Origin: an uncultured Bacteroidia bacterium
GTDB lineage: Bacteria > Bacteroidota > Bacteroidia > Bacteroidales > CAJPTX01
Reading direction: 5' to 3'
DNA length: 64,000 nt
Assembly: GCA_938038735.1 (NCBI GenBank)
Contig: CALHSW010000054.1
Span: 1 to 64,000, forward strand
Shown here: positions 42,184 through 51,274 of the stretch, piece by piece
Numbering within the stretch: position 1 is the first letter of the stretch
Layout: each line of letters begins with the position of its first letter
Position numbers and translations under genes: made by a program
The notes under the pieces: model-generated
What the model saw: only the letters and a program-made list of their open reading frames with translations
Told to the model about the DNA's origin: nothing
Databases searched by the model: none

Positions 42184-44526
42184 ATGCGTAAACAGAAGAA
42201 TATTACAACGATGAACATCAAAAAGTCATGCCTTCTCTTTATTGCTGCGCTTTTGCCAGCGGCAAGCTTCGCTTTCGACGTATACGTAAAGGATGCATAC
42301 ACCCGTTTGCCGATACCCTACGCCTTGGTATCGAGCCATAAGCGAACCGCAATCACGGACATCAGCGGGCAGCTGACGCTGAGCGATTCGGTAGTACACA
42401 TCAGCGCATTCGGGTACCGTACAATAAATATTGAACTCGTGGGGTCCGACAGTGCCAACGTATACCTCAAACCGCTGCAAGAGTACGCTGCACTGCCAGA
42501 TGATGAACAGGCCCGCGAAATCATCATGCGTATGGGGGATAACCATATCGCCCCGCCACCCCACCGCGTGTGGGCGCATAGCCGAACTATTGGATACAAG
42601 CGGATTAAGAAGGCTAAGGGGCCAGTGCTACAGCTAGAGTCACTCTCCGACACACTGCACAATTGGTACTATACGTACTCCAGCGAGGTGATTAGCCAAC
42701 GAACGGTAACTGCCAATGGGTCACTTCAAGAAACGATTGTAGAGAGCCGCCAGGATGGATACCGTTGGCACAGCCAATTCGCGCTGCTGGTAAACCAATT
42801 CTCAACCGACCTTTGGCGTAGCCCAATAGTGATGGATAAAGTTCGCTTTTTAAACCCATTTTACCGCCAGCAATCGCACAGATACCGCTACGCCATCGTG
42901 GATACGCTGCAAAATGAAGAGGGAACCCAACTGATTCGTATAGGCTTTGCGCCTCGCAAAGCGAGTAGGGACATGCTGCTAGAGGGGGAGATTGTAGTGG
43001 AAATGCAGAGCTTGCAACCGATATGCATCGCCATGCGCCCATCGCTTCGGGAGGATGGAAGCGCCAGCTTCACCGTGTGGCAACGCTACAGCACGACTCA
43101 ACTGGGGTGCAGGCAAGCCGTGGAGCAAGCGATGCTCCGGAACATTGGCCTCGGAGGGTTAAATACACGTTTATTCACCATCAGCGAACTCTCCAACTTC
43201 ACCCCTGCAAAGGAGGAGTCGGCTCCTGCCCCTACGCCCACGCTACACGCCCTCTCCTCTGCCTCCTTACCAGAACGCACGATGCGAAGGGTGTACGCGC
43301 TCTCCCAGCATAAGGATCTGGATGCCATTCCCCATAAAATTGACTCGTACTTTTCCTTCCGCTACCCCTTGAAATACGTCAACATACCCATCTTTAGCCT
43401 GATTGACTACAACCCGATAGAGGGGCCACGGGTCGGCCTCGCCGTTGAAACTAGCGATAGGCTCAGCGCCTTTTTCCAACTAGAGGGGTACTATGCCTAT
43501 GGAATTATGGACAAAAAACATAAGTACGGCGGCTTCCTGCGATTGAATATGCTTCCACGCTACGCCATGCAGCTGCAATTCGGCTATAGGCACGATGTTG
43601 TGATGCCGGGCGATATTATTAGAACGGAGCGAGGCGGACGGTATCTCCTCGGCGACTACCTGTACTACGCAAGCGCCCCAACGCTTGACTACCGCGATGA
43701 CTACCGGGTGACGCTGTCGGGACGTGCGCATCGCGGACTCAGCCTCTTTGTAGAGGGGGCGTATAGCCACTACCAAAACACACCCGGCATGGGGTTTAGA
43801 GTAAGCACGCCCGATGGCGGGGTCACGGCAAGCACAGCACCCTACGCCACGGTTAGCGGGAAGATAGAGGCCCGCTGGGTACCTCTCCAACGCCTCGTAA
43901 GCTACGCGGGAGGAGCTACGGTAGTAGAGGAGAAGGAGCCCCTCGTTCGTGCAATCTACACGATTGCCAGCGATGCGCATCGCCTGGATCGTCCGTACCA
44001 CAAGCTTGAAGGCAGCCTGTTTGCCTACGATGCCTCACCGCTATGGGGGAGCTACATGCTTTCGCTGCGCGGGGGGATATCGCTAGGCGATTTCCCGATG
44101 GCGGATGGGTACTTTAACAGCGGAACGGGAGGGGATGCCTTCGGCGTGTCGTTTGAACAGACCTTTTTCACGGTCCCCATCGGCTTTGCCTATCGGGACT
44201 ACTACGTTGAGATGCAAACGCTGTACGACTTTTACCCATTGATTGGATTGAAGCTACTTGACAGCTGGGAGCTCTCCCCTGTCGTTACATTTAATGCCGG
44301 CTGGGGCGGCGTTTCGCATAGCTATACATGGGAAACTCCAACGCCTCCGGTAGATATGGGCAAGGGGCTATTTGAGGTGGGATGCGGCATAGCGGGCTTG
44401 ATTCCCAACTCTATTTATCCCCCTCTGCGCCCATCGGTCAATGGGTACTACCGGCTAGGAGCCTACGCAGATAGCGACCCCATGAAGAATTGGGCCATTA
44501 CGATAAATCTACTGCTTGGGCTGTAG
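42184..44526 (+). CDS. DUF5686 family outer-membrane-associated protein
   Basis: A 780-residue exported protein. Signal peptide at MNIKKSCLLFIAALLPAASF, then a short carboxypeptidase-regulatory-like beta domain (about 30-100: VYVKDAYTRLPIPYALVSS, ITDISGQLTLSD), a middle part, and a long C-terminal region (about 430-780) of alternating strands typical of a beta-barrel, ending in NWAITINLLLGL. This matches the Bacteroidota DUF5686 family, of unknown function and thought to be in the outer membrane. The start could be 42184 or the ATG at 42211, which gives a tidier signal peptide. It is monocistronic on the plus strand. Confidence 0.85.
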   Translation: MRKQKNITTMNIKKSCLLFIAALLPAASFAFDVYVKDAYTRLPIPYALVSSHKRTAITDISGQLTLSDSVVHISAFGYRTINIELVGSDSANVYLKPLQEYAALPDDEQAREIIMRMGDNHIAPPPHRVWAHSRTIGYKRIKKAKGPVLQLESLSDTLHNWYYTYSSEVISQRTVTANGSLQETIVESRQDGYRWHSQFALLVNQFSTDLWRSPIVMDKVRFLNPFYRQQSHRYRYAIVDTLQNEEGTQLIRIGFAPRKASRDMLLEGEIVVEMQSLQPICIAMRPSLREDGSASFTVWQRYSTTQLGCRQAVEQAMLRNIGLGGLNTRLFTISELSNFTPAKEESAPAPTPTLHALSSASLPERTMRRVYALSQHKDLDAIPHKIDSYFSFRYPLKYVNIPIFSLIDYNPIEGPRVGLAVETSDRLSAFFQLEGYYAYGIMDKKHKYGGFLRLNMLPRYAMQLQFGYRHDVVMPGDIIRTERGGRYLLGDYLYYASAPTLDYRDDYRVTLSGRAHRGLSLFVEGAYSHYQNTPGMGFRVSTPDGGVTASTAPYATVSGKIEARWVPLQRLVSYAGGATVVEEKEPLVRAIYTIASDAHRLDRPYHKLEGSLFAYDASPLWGSYMLSLRGGISLGDFPMADGYFNSGTGGDAFGVSFEQTFFTVPIGFAYRDYYVEMQTLYDFYPLIGLKLLDSWELSPVVTFNAGWGGVSHSYTWETPTPPVDMGKGLFEVGCGIAGLIPNSIYPPLRPSVNGYYRLGAYADSDPMKNWAITINLLLGL

Positions 44527-44724
44527 CAACCGGCTTTTCTTTGTCCTAAAGGAGCTGGTGTTTTCTATTGGGGGAACCGTAGGAAAAAGGCAAAGTATTA
44601 GCTTAGGAGCGCCGTAATTGCACCCTTGAAAGTACCCTCCCGCAGGAGGCCCTTTTACCCTCTTCTCCGCATTTTATGCTTTGGCGCAGTAAAACCCAAA
44701 GCGTGCGGCATGGACTGTGGGGCG

Positions 44725-44810
44725 TTGGCTTCCACGTAGCTACTTGCATGCGCTTCGCGATGGCAATGTAGCAGCCCTCTCCATTGCCATCGCGCTGGAG
44801 GAGAAGCCAA
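44725..44810. repeat. Nested inverted repeat between convergent genes
   Basis: Outer arms 44725-44732 and 44803-44810 (TTGGCTTC/GAAGCCAA) enclose inner arms 44757-44768 and 44782-44793 (12 bp, GCGATGGCAATG/CATTGCCATCGC) with a 13-base loop. No T-run follows on the plus strand. Could be a weak two-way terminator or a structured element. Confidence 0.65.
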
Positions 44811-44822
44811 GCATGTAGGCAG

Positions 44823-44867
44823 AAAAAAAAGCTTGGCCTTCCCCAATCTGCATGGGAGAGGCCAAGC
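44823..44867 (-). terminator. Terminator of the large T9SS cargo gene
   Basis: Arms 44831-44839 and 44859-44867 (GCTTGGCCT/AGGCCAAGC) with some extra pairing inside; on the minus strand eight T follow (44823-44830). It lies 22 bases after the stop. Confidence 0.85.
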
Positions 44868-44889
44868 CATCACATACACAACACCATGG

Positions 44890-47800
44890 CTACCGGCGCA
44901 CCACCAACTTTAAGACCCTGCGCTCCCCACTCTCCGCCTCAACCACCACGATATAAACACCCGCAACCCAGTTCTCAACATGTAGAGCCAACTCGTGCGC
45001 TCCGTATACCTCTTGATCCATCATTTGCACCCCCTGGACAGCGTATACGCACACGCGCCGGGCGTTCTCCAACCCGTAAAGGGTAGTCACCGCGCTCGCT
45101 GGGTTGGGGTACATCTCCACGTCAGCAAGCAGCACGCTCTCAACCGGGCTAGGCACGCCACTCGGCTCCGCCTTCCTCTTGCTCTGCAGCACAAACGTAA
45201 AATCAAGTCCATTGCTAGGGAGTTCCACGCTTTCCGCCTTAGCACCTTTACACCCCTCGCTATCTACCACCTCAATGGAATAAAACCCCTTGATAGTTTG
45301 CGTACACACCACGCCATTCCCATTGGTTGGACCCTTGAAGACCTCTTTTCCGTTCTGGACACTCGTAATGATTACCTGCACGTCCTGCAGCGCTTTTAGC
45401 GACTCATCCACGACAAATACGTGCAGGAACGGATTGGGCTGCTCATACCGCGCCTCCAGCGTTAAGTCTGAGCTCACTCGGTCATCGAAGTTATACTTTT
45501 CAGTATCACCTTTCTTATACCAACCCTTGAAGTTGTAGCCATCCTTTTTAGGATCTGGTGGAACCTGCACCCTAGGAGCTTTATCGGTTGGATCTATCCA
45601 TTGCACAGTGTCTTTCAGGTCGCCCCCATTTGGTTTAAAGGTTATCCTCCACTTCTTGCCAAACGCGACCCTCACGATGATAGGCTCATTATCTCCATCC
45701 ACCGTCCACACCCCCTTCAACGCAGGGTGCAGTTTGGCTGGTCCTAGGACCTCAAATTTTGAATAGACTGAGTCTAGCATGGTGTCAACGCTGACCTCGA
45801 ACATATCCCCCTGATCGAGTAGGGTATTGTTCTTTATCGGGGTTCCATCCCTCACATCCTCCACCGTAACGCTGCCCATTCCCCGCCAATCGCCTTTTTC
45901 GTTTATCACTATGAGAAGCCTCGTTTGATGGCTATCCACAAACCAAGCCACAACGTACACATCCTTCCCATCGCATTCAAATACGTCATCGCCCTTCCAA
46001 TCCTGCCCATTTATTTGCAGAAGCCCAGCATACGAACCCGAAAAGGCATGGGAAATAACTTTAATCTGAGTCTTCGCATCAATCTCCGCTCCATCCATCA
46101 GCCGATTCTCGCCATCCGCAGTGAAGACGTTCACGGTGCCTCCCCCCAACGCTACGATGTGCAACCTTGCCTTCCTGTCCGCTTTAACCTCATCAAATAT
46201 CGCCTTCACGTAAAAGTCCCCTTCCCCCGCACGGCTCTTCACCACCACCGAACCAGTACTATCCACGTACCGAACCTGGGCTAGATTGACGAAGAGTTTC
46301 ATCAGTTTCGCTGAAGGATTAGCCGTAGCCGTTACCATGATAGAGTCGGTTAAGGCATTAATGGGGTCGCCGTAGTGGATCACCGTCCATTTTTTTTCAT
46401 CTTTTCGTTTTCTCTCCACCTTCACCTCACCTTTCCCCGAAGCATCAACAAAGAGCACGAAATTTCTCTCGTCCGCCTTTGTGAAGATTGCCTCAACATT
46501 CACATCAACATCGCTTGACACAAGGTATAACGCCCCGCTTTGGAAAGGCATCCCGTTCACCTTAAGCTGCACCAAGCGCTGCCCCACGCTAGGCTTCGCG
46601 GTAATAATGAGCTGGTCGCCCTCTTTCACAGGGCTATTCGGAAAGACGAAACCCTTGTGGTTGTATACCTCCACCTCATCCTCCGGCACGCCAATCACTT
46701 TCACCTTCAAGAAATGCTGATCGGGAGTGTTGGGGGAGAAAAATGCCTCTACTTGGATGTCCTTATCCTTAGGAATCGGCACCAGCTCTTTTTCAAAATT
46801 TGAGTTATAGGGAAGAACCTTGCCATTCACACGAATCCACCTCAGATCACTACTATTGATGCCTTTCGCCGATACGACAAGGCAGGTCGTATCGTTCGCA
46901 ATGATCGCCCCATGCGGCAAAGCATCTTCTTTTTCTTCTTTCCCTCTGTAGTGCACATCTACCTCTCCATCGCCTTGTTTGGTAATCGTCAACGTCCGCT
47001 GGTCCACTTTGCGCCAAAGGGCAACTATTTTCATCGGGTTACCATCCTCCGACACCACCCTTTTCTCAGAGAATACTTTACCGAGCCCCTCAGTCCCTTC
47101 CCCCATAATCAGGACGGTATCGTTTATAGTGATACTCACCAGCTGGTAGTTGTTGGATTTCGCGGTATACTCTATTGTTGCCCCCTTTGGCACCGCTCCT
47201 TTCAATGTTTCCCCTTCCTTTCCCCACTTAACCCTACGCACCTGATCGTAGGTAACACCTACCCACGTATTGATAGTGTCAGATTCTATCTTTCCATCCC
47301 TGTACTGCACCAACGTGATGGGTACGAAATCCTTCGTTTTATTGCGAATGTACACGTAGAGGGGTTTAGTTTCATCCCCTTCTTTCAGCTGACCGAACCG
47401 CATCATAGGGAATCTGCCAGATTTTTCCTTCTTCTTAAGTTGATCAGTACCTAGCACCACCGTCACCTCGTAATCGTTCTCAGATGTAATAGGATTCCCT
47501 CCTCGGACCACCTCAATGTAATCAGTACCTACTTTACGGCTCCCATGAGTTGTCGTTTCAATAATACTACCCAAATGATTCGCCCCATCCACCAAAACTC
47601 TTCCAAACTGTTCCCTTCTACCATTCACATTAGGATCAGGAGCCTGGCGTATTGCCATACCAGTCTCTTTTGAAAACACATGTATTAATCCTCCTTCTAC
47701 TTTCTTTTTTTCCCTCCCAAACATTGCGCCGACTACAAGCATTGAATCGTCACCTTCCTTCACCTCATACTCCCCCACCCAAAAGGGAAGCCCATCACTA

Positions 47801-49767
47801 TCCTCCGCAGCTTTAAACAGCGTGATGTTTGTTGTATATTTTACCTCATTAAAAAGATTCTGCCCATTAACACTCGCCACAAATACCTTTGTCACCTTGG
47901 TGGCCGCCGATTTGCTCCCGCGCACCTGTATACTTAAACGCTGCCCTTTTCGTAGAACTGCGCCCTCCTCCAATCGTCGCCCCGAAACAACATCCACCAC
48001 CTCTATATACCCCACCTGCCCAAACGTGTGCATAACCAGCACAGGCGATCCGGCATCCTTTGCAAAAACCGCCCTAAAACGTAAGTCAAATGGGAGTCGA
48101 TTAGCAGTAATGGTGTAATTGTTTTCAAGAATGCTTCGACTCAGCCCCAAGAAATCCGTATTCCACTTGTAGTAGGGTTCGTCCCCACTAATAGCCATAT
48201 TGTAGTAGTCATAATTTGCCTCAAGGTAAGCGTACCTATACCCTTCCGCTGGCTTTCCAACGACATAAAGGTTATATGTCTGTGGGAGTAACGCATCTTT
48301 CTCCTCAGTGCTATCCTTGACATCCTTCGTGTACAGCACCTCGCCATTTCCAAAACGCCTACTCGTGCCTCCACTTTCTACCACATCCAAGCTCCCCTTG
48401 CCCACGACATCGTAAAAGAACCTGACGCGATGGCGGTTTCCTAGGAGCTTATCCCTGCTTTTCGCCACCAACTCCACCACCACGTCACTGGTATCCGGCA
48501 CGATCCACTCATCGCCTGGCGCCATGCGCACGCCATTCGCCCGCAGGCTCGCCACGCTGTCGCGGTACGTAGCATCCACCGTAAGCCTATCCCCCGGCAG
48601 CACCCTATCGCCGCTGCGCAGCAACACACCGCCGCGCCTCACCCGCAGCTGCGTCCCGACACCCACCTCGCTTAGCACCAGCACCGACTTGCCCTCCTTC
48701 GCAAAGATGCCCTGCACAAAGCGTGGCTCATTCTCAGGGCTTCGGAAGCTCATGTCGTGCATCCGCACACCGTCAACCAACACTGCCACAAGCCGACTCC
48801 CGGGCTTAGGCTGCGCCGTCACATAGTACAGGTCGCCCGGCTGACACAAATCGCTCGGCTCTATGCCCTGCGGACGAACCGCCCCCGCCGCTTTGCCAGA
48901 AATCGGGTAGCGCGACGCATCAGATCCCTCTCCTCCCTCCAACGGCAGGGTGTTCACCTGAAAGCGTTCCCACTCCCCATCGCCAATGCATCCCGTGAGA
49001 ATGTAGCGCTGCGAGCTATTGGCAGGAGCCACAATCGTCTCAATGGACACATCGCTATTGACAGTATCACTAAAAAGCTTGCTCTTGGCCAAATACCTAC
49101 CACGGTAACTCCCGTTGATGGCGACGCCCAAAAGATTCCTATCGGACACATTCCGCAACTGCAGCACGGGGGGGGTTGTTCCATCTTTCCGTGAATAGAC
49201 ATAAAAAGGAGCTCCACTGCTGAAGGGTTCTCCAGGACCCTTGCTACCATCGTCCTGAATATAGCTGTCTTCACTTGCACCGTGGTATTTCACCTTCACC
49301 GCGAATTGCTTGCGCTGCAGACGCACCCCCACGTGCACGTTGTTACCCTCAGTCAGGGTGAGTTTGAACGTAGTATCATTGGTCCTTTTCACATTCCCAT
49401 TCACCCGCCATTCACACACCTCCCACCAGTCAGACTCCTTGCCAAAGTCTAAGACTGATCCTTTGTCTCCTAGATGGCTGTCATCTAGTTTCACGCTGAA
49501 GGAGATTGACTCTCCAGCCTTCACCTTCATTACGAACAAATTGTCCACCAGCACTTTCTTACCTCCGTACTCCGCCCACAGCTGCCCGCCCTTCTCGTGG
49601 GCTAGGCGATTCAAGTAATTCCCTGCAGCATCGTACGCAAACGTTTTGTCGTAGCTATCAAACACCTCTGCCGTAACGCGCAACGCATCGCCCCCGGCTA
49701 TTGCCATCGCAGGTAGGAACATTGACAATAGAACCCAACCCACAACTACTAGCATTCCTTTTTTCAT
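44890..49767 (-). CDS. Large secreted T9SS cargo protein with InlB-like repeats
   Basis: About 1625 residues from the ATG at 49767 (MKKGMLVVVGWVLLSMFLPA, cleavage near AIAGG). The body is a chain of imperfect beta-rich units, each about 80-100 residues, with recurrent GEGxV-type and 'AxWxxxD/FTxxD' strands similar to divergent InlB B-repeats. One clear InlB/Listeria-Bacteroides repeat (ITFKPNGGDLKDTVQWID, later KKDGYNFKGWYKKG) sits at about 1372-1440, then a carboxypeptidase-regulatory-like unit, then a type A T9SS sorting domain (VEMYPNPASAVTTLYG from about 1549, ending VLKLVVRR). A 5-prime extension to 49836 is open but lacks sense before the signal. Likely a surface adhesin or attached surface protein. 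No upstream promoter is clear. Confidence 0.88.
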   Translation of the reverse strand: MKKGMLVVVGWVLLSMFLPAMAIAGGDALRVTAEVFDSYDKTFAYDAAGNYLNRLAHEKGGQLWAEYGGKKVLVDNLFVMKVKAGESISFSVKLDDSHLGDKGSVLDFGKESDWWEVCEWRVNGNVKRTNDTTFKLTLTEGNNVHVGVRLQRKQFAVKVKYHGASEDSYIQDDGSKGPGEPFSSGAPFYVYSRKDGTTPPVLQLRNVSDRNLLGVAINGSYRGRYLAKSKLFSDTVNSDVSIETIVAPANSSQRYILTGCIGDGEWERFQVNTLPLEGGEGSDASRYPISGKAAGAVRPQGIEPSDLCQPGDLYYVTAQPKPGSRLVAVLVDGVRMHDMSFRSPENEPRFVQGIFAKEGKSVLVLSEVGVGTQLRVRRGGVLLRSGDRVLPGDRLTVDATYRDSVASLRANGVRMAPGDEWIVPDTSDVVVELVAKSRDKLLGNRHRVRFFYDVVGKGSLDVVESGGTSRRFGNGEVLYTKDVKDSTEEKDALLPQTYNLYVVGKPAEGYRYAYLEANYDYYNMAISGDEPYYKWNTDFLGLSRSILENNYTITANRLPFDLRFRAVFAKDAGSPVLVMHTFGQVGYIEVVDVVSGRRLEEGAVLRKGQRLSIQVRGSKSAATKVTKVFVASVNGQNLFNEVKYTTNITLFKAAEDSDGLPFWVGEYEVKEGDDSMLVVGAMFGREKKKVEGGLIHVFSKETGMAIRQAPDPNVNGRREQFGRVLVDGANHLGSIIETTTHGSRKVGTDYIEVVRGGNPITSENDYEVTVVLGTDQLKKKEKSGRFPMMRFGQLKEGDETKPLYVYIRNKTKDFVPITLVQYRDGKIESDTINTWVGVTYDQVRRVKWGKEGETLKGAVPKGATIEYTAKSNNYQLVSITINDTVLIMGEGTEGLGKVFSEKRVVSEDGNPMKIVALWRKVDQRTLTITKQGDGEVDVHYRGKEEKEDALPHGAIIANDTTCLVVSAKGINSSDLRWIRVNGKVLPYNSNFEKELVPIPKDKDIQVEAFFSPNTPDQHFLKVKVIGVPEDEVEVYNHKGFVFPNSPVKEGDQLIITAKPSVGQRLVQLKVNGMPFQSGALYLVSSDVDVNVEAIFTKADERNFVLFVDASGKGEVKVERKRKDEKKWTVIHYGDPINALTDSIMVTATANPSAKLMKLFVNLAQVRYVDSTGSVVVKSRAGEGDFYVKAIFDEVKADRKARLHIVALGGGTVNVFTADGENRLMDGAEIDAKTQIKVISHAFSGSYAGLLQINGQDWKGDDVFECDGKDVYVVAWFVDSHQTRLLIVINEKGDWRGMGSVTVEDVRDGTPIKNNTLLDQGDMFEVSVDTMLDSVYSKFEVLGPAKLHPALKGVWTVDGDNEPIIVRVAFGKKWRITFKPNGGDLKDTVQWIDPTDKAPRVQVPPDPKKDGYNFKGWYKKGDTEKYNFDDRVSSDLTLEARYEQPNPFLHVFVVDESLKALQDVQVIITSVQNGKEVFKGPTNGNGVVCTQTIKGFYSIEVVDSEGCKGAKAESVELPSNGLDFTFVLQSKRKAEPSGVPSPVESVLLADVEMYPNPASAVTTLYGLENARRVCVYAVQGVQMMDQEVYGAHELALHVENWVAGVYIVVVEAESGERRVLKLVVRR

Positions 49768-50150
49768 ACCACTCAGCAGTTTTATACCTTTTCTTTCGCA
49801 AATGCTCAACTCTACACCACTCTCCAACTCCCCCACATTGCTCTCTGTGACAATATGAAACGCTTCAATTTTGGAAATGTTACCTAGGCGAAAAGGCTCA
49901 CATTTTACCCCTTAACGTTTTCACCTAATAAATTTAGCAATGCAACACGGACATCAAGTCCCTATCAATACCAATCAAGGACAAAAGGGACTATCTAAAA
50001 AGAGCTAGAAGCTATTCATCCACCTTTTCAGCACGTTTACCGCTTGAAAACGCACCTCCGTCAAACAGAAATCCTTTTGGGGTATTTTACCCCAAAGTAA
50101 CCCTTTGAAAACGTCCGCAGGCGAATGGGGGAAAGCCCTTTACCTCCCCA
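49768..50150. other. Intergenic region before the cargo gene
   Basis: About 383 bases. A small hairpin (arms 50076-50082 and 50090-50096, TTTGGGG/CCCCAAA) lies 55 bases past the urea transporter stop and may act as a weak terminator. No exact TAnnTTTG box is seen for the cargo gene. Confidence 0.45.
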
Positions 50151-51044
50151 CTACACCCTCTCCCGCTCTACAGGACAAGCCCTATCAATTAGCACTACGA
50201 GCCACACCGCTAGAACGAACGGAGCTGTGAGGGTCACTAGTCCCGCATTGAGACCAGCGTACTGCAGAATTATTGAGATTACCATGGCAAGGAGAGCCAA
50301 AACGCCCCTACGCTTACGGTGCTTCATTTCCACCACAGACTCTATCGCCAGGAAGGTCAGAATGCTATTATAGCCATATAGTCCGCTATTCACAGAGTCT
50401 GTTGAGACGACAGAGGGGACAAGTACCACTAACAGGGATAGCAGCATGGCGATTACGCTCTGCAGTGCCATCGCCCTAGAGTTTACTAGTATGGCGAGAA
50501 GAAAAAGGAGCCCTGTAAAGAGACTACCCCCTTGCAGCATAATTTGGCCGTAGCTCAGCGACATGGCGCTAAGAATATGTACGCTGTCGTCAACAGATCC
50601 GCTTTTCACTGCGCCATCGTCCAAAAGAAGAGACTTGACAAAAATTATCAGCCACGTAGTCAACACGAAGGGTGCAGTGAGCGTTGGCAGCAGCTGCTGA
50701 CGTGTAAAGAGGTGGGTAACTACTGTTGACAACGCAGCCCCAAGAAGTAGAAAAATGATGGAGAGATAGCTGAATGGCATAAAGCAAATCACGGCTATTC
50801 CCACCAACGTGCCGTTAAAGCCATACAGCCCTCTACGTATTGGCTCTCTATCGTAGCCTAAGACCCATGCGGTCAGAGTACTTGCACACACTCCCCCCAT
50901 AGCCGCTAGCCCCATACGCCAAGAGTTGAGAAAAATACCTAGCAGCATTAGAGCCCCCGACAGGGCATTCTCTTGAAACATCACCTGCCCAACGCCCTTC
51001 AACAGGACTTTTAGGGTCTCTAGAATTCTATTCCACGCATCCAT
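50151..51044 (-). CDS. Urea transporter family protein
   Basis: Ten-helix channel of the UT/SLC14 family, 297 residues with an internal duplication: GQVMFQENALSGALMLLGIF and GLYGFNGTLVGIAV in the first half, repeated as GQIMLQGGSLFTGLLFLLAI and GLYGYNSILTFLAI in the second. The TAPFVLTTWL and TAPFVLAVWL ends are typical of the substrate-path helices. In this family the channel carries urea passively. No urease or nickel genes are in the window. The gene stands alone on the minus strand; a near-consensus TACATTTC lies about 20 bases upstream of its start. Confidence 0.92.
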   Translation of the reverse strand: MDAWNRILETLKVLLKGVGQVMFQENALSGALMLLGIFLNSWRMGLAAMGGVCASTLTAWVLGYDREPIRRGLYGFNGTLVGIAVICFMPFSYLSIIFLLLGAALSTVVTHLFTRQQLLPTLTAPFVLTTWLIIFVKSLLLDDGAVKSGSVDDSVHILSAMSLSYGQIMLQGGSLFTGLLFLLAILVNSRAMALQSVIAMLLSLLVVLVPSVVSTDSVNSGLYGYNSILTFLAIESVVEMKHRKRRGVLALLAMVISIILQYAGLNAGLVTLTAPFVLAVWLVVLIDRACPVERERV

Positions 51045-51215
51045 AGCCTACTCCTTACCCACGAAATGTAGCCCAAAAAGCTCTTAGAAATAAACCTCGC
51101 TCCACCAAAAAAACACGCGCACAGCACAATGGCACGAAAACAACTAGCCCGCGAAGCTATGAAAAGAAAACGCAATACACCTCTTCCCTCAGTGCCATCA
51201 CCTCTTAATGGCCAT

Positions 51216-51250
51216 AAAAAACATGGGGAGGGCACTCCAGCCCTCCCCAT
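51216..51250 (-). terminator. Terminator of secDF
   Basis: Arms 51223-51233 and 51240-51250 (11 bp, ATGGGGAGGGC) with a six-base loop; six T follow on the minus strand (51216-51221). It begins 24 bases after the secDF stop. Confidence 0.9.
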
Positions 51251-51274
51251 AGAATAGTCATCAACTCTTTCGTT

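Larger units (their letters stand above)
44527..44889. other. Convergent intergenic region rich in inverted repeats
   Basis: About 363 bases between DUF5686 (plus) and the large cargo gene (minus). It holds the terminator of the cargo gene and a nested inverted repeat (both listed). No gene is supported. Confidence 0.5.

Noticed and set aside
44890..49836. Start of the large cargo gene at 49836
   Set aside because: The first 23 codons precede a standard Lys-Lys signal peptide start (49767) and would bury it.
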